A DNA stretch of 64,000 bases, taken from Pelagibius sp037652055. Lineage in GTDB: Bacteria; Pseudomonadota; Alphaproteobacteria; Kiloniellales; Kiloniellaceae. The notes under the pieces were generated by a model. That model had not been told where the DNA came from. It was given only the letters and a program-made list of their open reading frames with translations, and ran no database searches. Of the stretch, positions 62,090 through 64,000 are shown piece by piece; positions within the stretch are counted from its first letter, which is position 1; each line of letters begins with the position of its first letter. The position numbers and the translations under genes are program-made. The stretch lies in NCBI RefSeq assembly GCF_037652055.1, contig NZ_JBBKAH010000005.1:124001-188000 (forward strand). The letters are read 5' to 3'.

Positions 62090-63484
62090 ATGGCCACCCC
62101 CTGGGCGCCCGACAGCTGGCGCAAAAAGCCGATCCGGCAGGTGCCGGACTACGCCGACAAGACCGCGCTGGAGCGTGTGGAGAAGCAGCTCTCCAACTAT
62201 CCGCCGCTGGTTTTTGCCGGCGAGGCACGCCGCCTGCGCGAGCAGCTGAACCAGGTGGCCGACGGCAAGGCTTTTCTGCTCCAGGGCGGCGACTGCGCGG
62301 AAAGCTTCGCCGAGTTCCACGCCAACAACATCCGCGACACCTTCCGCGTCATGCTGCAGATGGCAGTGGTGCTGACGTTCGGCGCCGCCTGCCCGATCGT
62401 GAAGGTCGGCCGCATGGCCGGCCAGTTCGCCAAGCCGCGCTCGGCACCCACTGAGGTGATCGACGGCGTCGAGTTGCCGAGCTACCGCGGCGACATCATC
62501 AACGGCATCGACTTCACCAAGGAGTCCCGCGAGCCGGATCCGGAGCGCCTGGTGCGCGCCTACAACCAGGCCGCCGCGACGCTGAACCTGCTGCGCGCCT
62601 TCGCCCAGGGCGGCTTCGCCGACCTGCACAAGGTGCACCAGTGGAACCTGGAGTTCGTCTCCGACGGTGCCCAGGGCCTGCGCTACAACGAACTGGCCAA
62701 CCGCATCGACGAGGCGCTGAACTTCATGCGCGCCTGCGGCATCGAGCCGGCGACCGTGCCGGAGCTGCGCGAGACCGACTTCTACACCAGCCACGAGGCG
62801 CTGCTGCTGTGGTACGAGCAGGCGCTGACCCGCACCGACAGCCTGACCGGCAAGTGGTACGACTGCTCGGCGCACATGCTGTGGATCGGCGACCGCACGC
62901 GCGATCCCAACGAGGCGCACGTCGAGTTCATGCGCGGCATCCACAACCCGATCGGCATGAAGTGCGGTCCGACCACCGATCCGGACGAACTGATCCGCCT
63001 GATCGACGCCCTCAATCCGAAGAACGAGGGCGGCCGCCTGACGCTCATCGCCCGCATGGGCCACGACAAGGTGGCCGACCACCTGCCGGCGCTCATCCGT
63101 GCCGTCGAGCGCGAGGGCAAGAAGGTGGTGTGGTCCTGCGATCCGATGCACGGCAACACCATCAAGTCGCCCAGCGGCTACAAGACGCGGCCCTTCGACC
63201 GCGTGCTGGCCGAGGTGAAAAACTTCTTCGCCGTCCACCGCGCCGAGGGCACCTACGCCGGCGGCGTCCACTTCGAGATGACCGGCCAGGACGTCACCGA
63301 GTGCATCGGCGGCGCCCAGGCGATCAGCGACGAGACGCTGGGCGACCGCTACCACACCCACTGCGACCCGCGGCTCAACGCCAAGCAGTCGCTGGAACTC
63401 GCCTTCCTCATCGCCGAGGCGCTGAAGGAAGAGCGCCTGGCGCGCCAGAACGGCGACGCCGACAAGGTGGCCGCAGCCTCCTGA
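62090..63484 (+). CDS. Class II 3-deoxy-7-phosphoheptulonate (DAHP) synthase
   Basis: This enzyme joins phosphoenolpyruvate and erythrose 4-phosphate in the first step of the shikimate pathway. The 464-residue plant-type (class II) protein starts MATPWAPDSWRKKPIRQVPDYAD and has the metal ligand Cys69 in LLQGGDCAESF, GRMAGQFAKPRS, VVWSCDPMHGNT and THCDPRLNAKQSLELAFL. AAGAGG lies about nine bases before the ATG. A strong terminator follows. Confidence 0.96.
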   Translation: MATPWAPDSWRKKPIRQVPDYADKTALERVEKQLSNYPPLVFAGEARRLREQLNQVADGKAFLLQGGDCAESFAEFHANNIRDTFRVMLQMAVVLTFGAACPIVKVGRMAGQFAKPRSAPTEVIDGVELPSYRGDIINGIDFTKESREPDPERLVRAYNQAAATLNLLRAFAQGGFADLHKVHQWNLEFVSDGAQGLRYNELANRIDEALNFMRACGIEPATVPELRETDFYTSHEALLLWYEQALTRTDSLTGKWYDCSAHMLWIGDRTRDPNEAHVEFMRGIHNPIGMKCGPTTDPDELIRLIDALNPKNEGGRLTLIARMGHDKVADHLPALIRAVEREGKKVVWSCDPMHGNTIKSPSGYKTRPFDRVLAEVKNFFAVHRAEGTYAGGVHFEMTGQDVTECIGGAQAISDETLGDRYHTHCDPRLNAKQSLELAFLIAEALKEERLARQNGDADKVAAAS

Positions 63485-63528
63485 GCAAGCGCCGCGCCCC
63501 GCTCCCCGGGGCGCCGGCCTGAAGACAG

Positions 63529-63559
63529 CGGGGACCCGCCATCGCGGGTCCCCGTTTTT
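63529..63559 (+). terminator. Rho-independent terminator after DAHP synthase
   Basis: CGGGGACCCGC (63529-63539) and GCGGGTCCCCG (63544-63554) form an 11-pair stem with a four-base loop, followed by TTTTT. Confidence 0.93.
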
Positions 63560-63618
63560 CCTTTCGCGGCCTGCGGCGTCGCTTCCAGCCGATATTTTGT
63601 GCGCTGCAGCATTTTCCA

Positions 63619-63648
63619 TTGACAGCGGCACCGGCCGCTTCCTAACTA
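63619..63648 (+). promoter_or_regulatory. Possible sigma-70 promoter of DUF1127 copy 3
   Basis: TTGACA (63619-63624), a perfect -35 hexamer, and TAACTA (63643-63648) are 18 bases apart, about 80 bases before the ATG at 63729. Confidence 0.45.
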
Positions 63649-63728
63649 ATCAGGCAACAGGCCGCGTCACGACAGGCCGACAACAAGCATTCCAGGGTTG
63701 GAGAAGCCCGTTTCGACGGAGTTTCAAG

Positions 63729-64000
63729 ATGAATCCGACCTCTTCTCTTGCCGCGCGCCTTTCTTCCGGCTTTGACTCTTCCCCTGCCTCATCCGCCTCG
63801 GCGTCCTGGGCCACGCGCGTCCTGGACGGCCTGCGCCGCTTCGGCGAACGCCGGGCGCTCAAGCAAATGCTGGCCCTGCGCAGTGACCGTCTGCTCGCGG
63901 ACATCGGGTACAGCCGCCAGGAACTGGCCGCCGAAATCGATGCCGCCGTGCAGTCCCTGCAGGAGCGCCGAGACGCCGAACGCCGCATCGAGCGCGAGCT
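63729..64000 (+). CDS. DUF1127-like protein, copy 3 (cut by window end)
   Basis: The frame runs from ATG 63729 to the end of the window without a stop, giving at least 90 residues. The N-terminus is Ser/Ala-rich (MNPTSSLAARLSSGFDSSPAS); the DUF1127-like helices are LKQMLALRSDRLLADIGYSRQELAAEIDAAV, followed by an Arg/Glu-rich helix (LQERRDAERRIERE) that copies 1 and 2 lack. GGAG lies seven bases before the ATG. Confidence 0.8.
   Translation, partial: MNPTSSLAARLSSGFDSSPASSASASWATRVLDGLRRFGERRALKQMLALRSDRLLADIGYSRQELAAEIDAAVQSLQERRDAERRIERE

Overview
The window is a dense, GC-rich chromosomal segment from a free-living alphaproteobacterium. The alphaproteobacterial markers are a zeta-type inhibitor of the F1 ATPase (DUF1476), three DUF1127 proteins, separate purS/purQ/purL, a BolA plus monothiol glutaredoxin pair behind purL, the sfsA-map-radC neighbourhood and a class II DAHP synthase. 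Two PEP-CTERM proteins, a TRAP transporter and six LysR regulators suggest an environmental, probably marine or soil, Rhodospirillales-like organism; the genus cannot be fixed from the sequence. No prophage, insertion sequence, integron or CRISPR array is visible.

Layout: 0-7.3 kb holds a PEP-CTERM protein, a cobalamin riboswitch with hupE, moaA, a GNAT enzyme, a TSUP exporter divergent from a LysR gene, an exported protein and nadK. 7.5-11 kb is a minus-strand TRAP operon (binding protein, small and large permease) ending in a UspA gene. 11.3-20.2 kb has a PuuA-like glutamine synthetase homologue, a DUF1127/LysR divergent pair, an argE-HAD-AbrB run, zntB, terC and an SDR. 20.4-30.4 kb has tRNA-Leu(TAA), a lipoprotein, a methyltransferase, a pirin/CinA-like group, sfsA, map, radC and an MFS/LysR divergent pair.

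30.5-41.6 kb is rich in purine genes (purB, purC, purS-purQ-purL), mixed with the ATPase inhibitor, an NRDE protein, a SYLF protein, an ICMT-like methyltransferase, an EamA transporter and a MarR-GNAT fusion, and ends with bolA and grxD. 41.7-49.5 kb is more accessory: a DUF1835 protein, two glutathione transferases, two LysR genes, a second PEP-CTERM protein and an MFS transporter. 49.7-64 kb returns to core genes (rpsD with a long leader, arfB, trmJ, cimA, class II DAHP synthase) among small membrane or exported proteins, a second LysR/DUF1127 divergent pair and a third, cut-off DUF1127 gene.

The most notable non-coding signals are: (1) five copies of a palindromic 93-160 bp element, every one between convergent genes; (2) a sigma-54-type promoter ahead of the second PEP-CTERM gene; (3) a 16-bp patterned site present before both a LysR gene and its neighbouring MFS gene; (4) two LysR/DUF1127 divergons with the same architecture; (5) several exact short tandem duplications between 20.2 and 24.9 kb, including a five-unit 15-bp array inside sfsA. 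No wholly new multi-gene system is evident; the repeat family and the paired divergons are the best candidates for undescribed biology.
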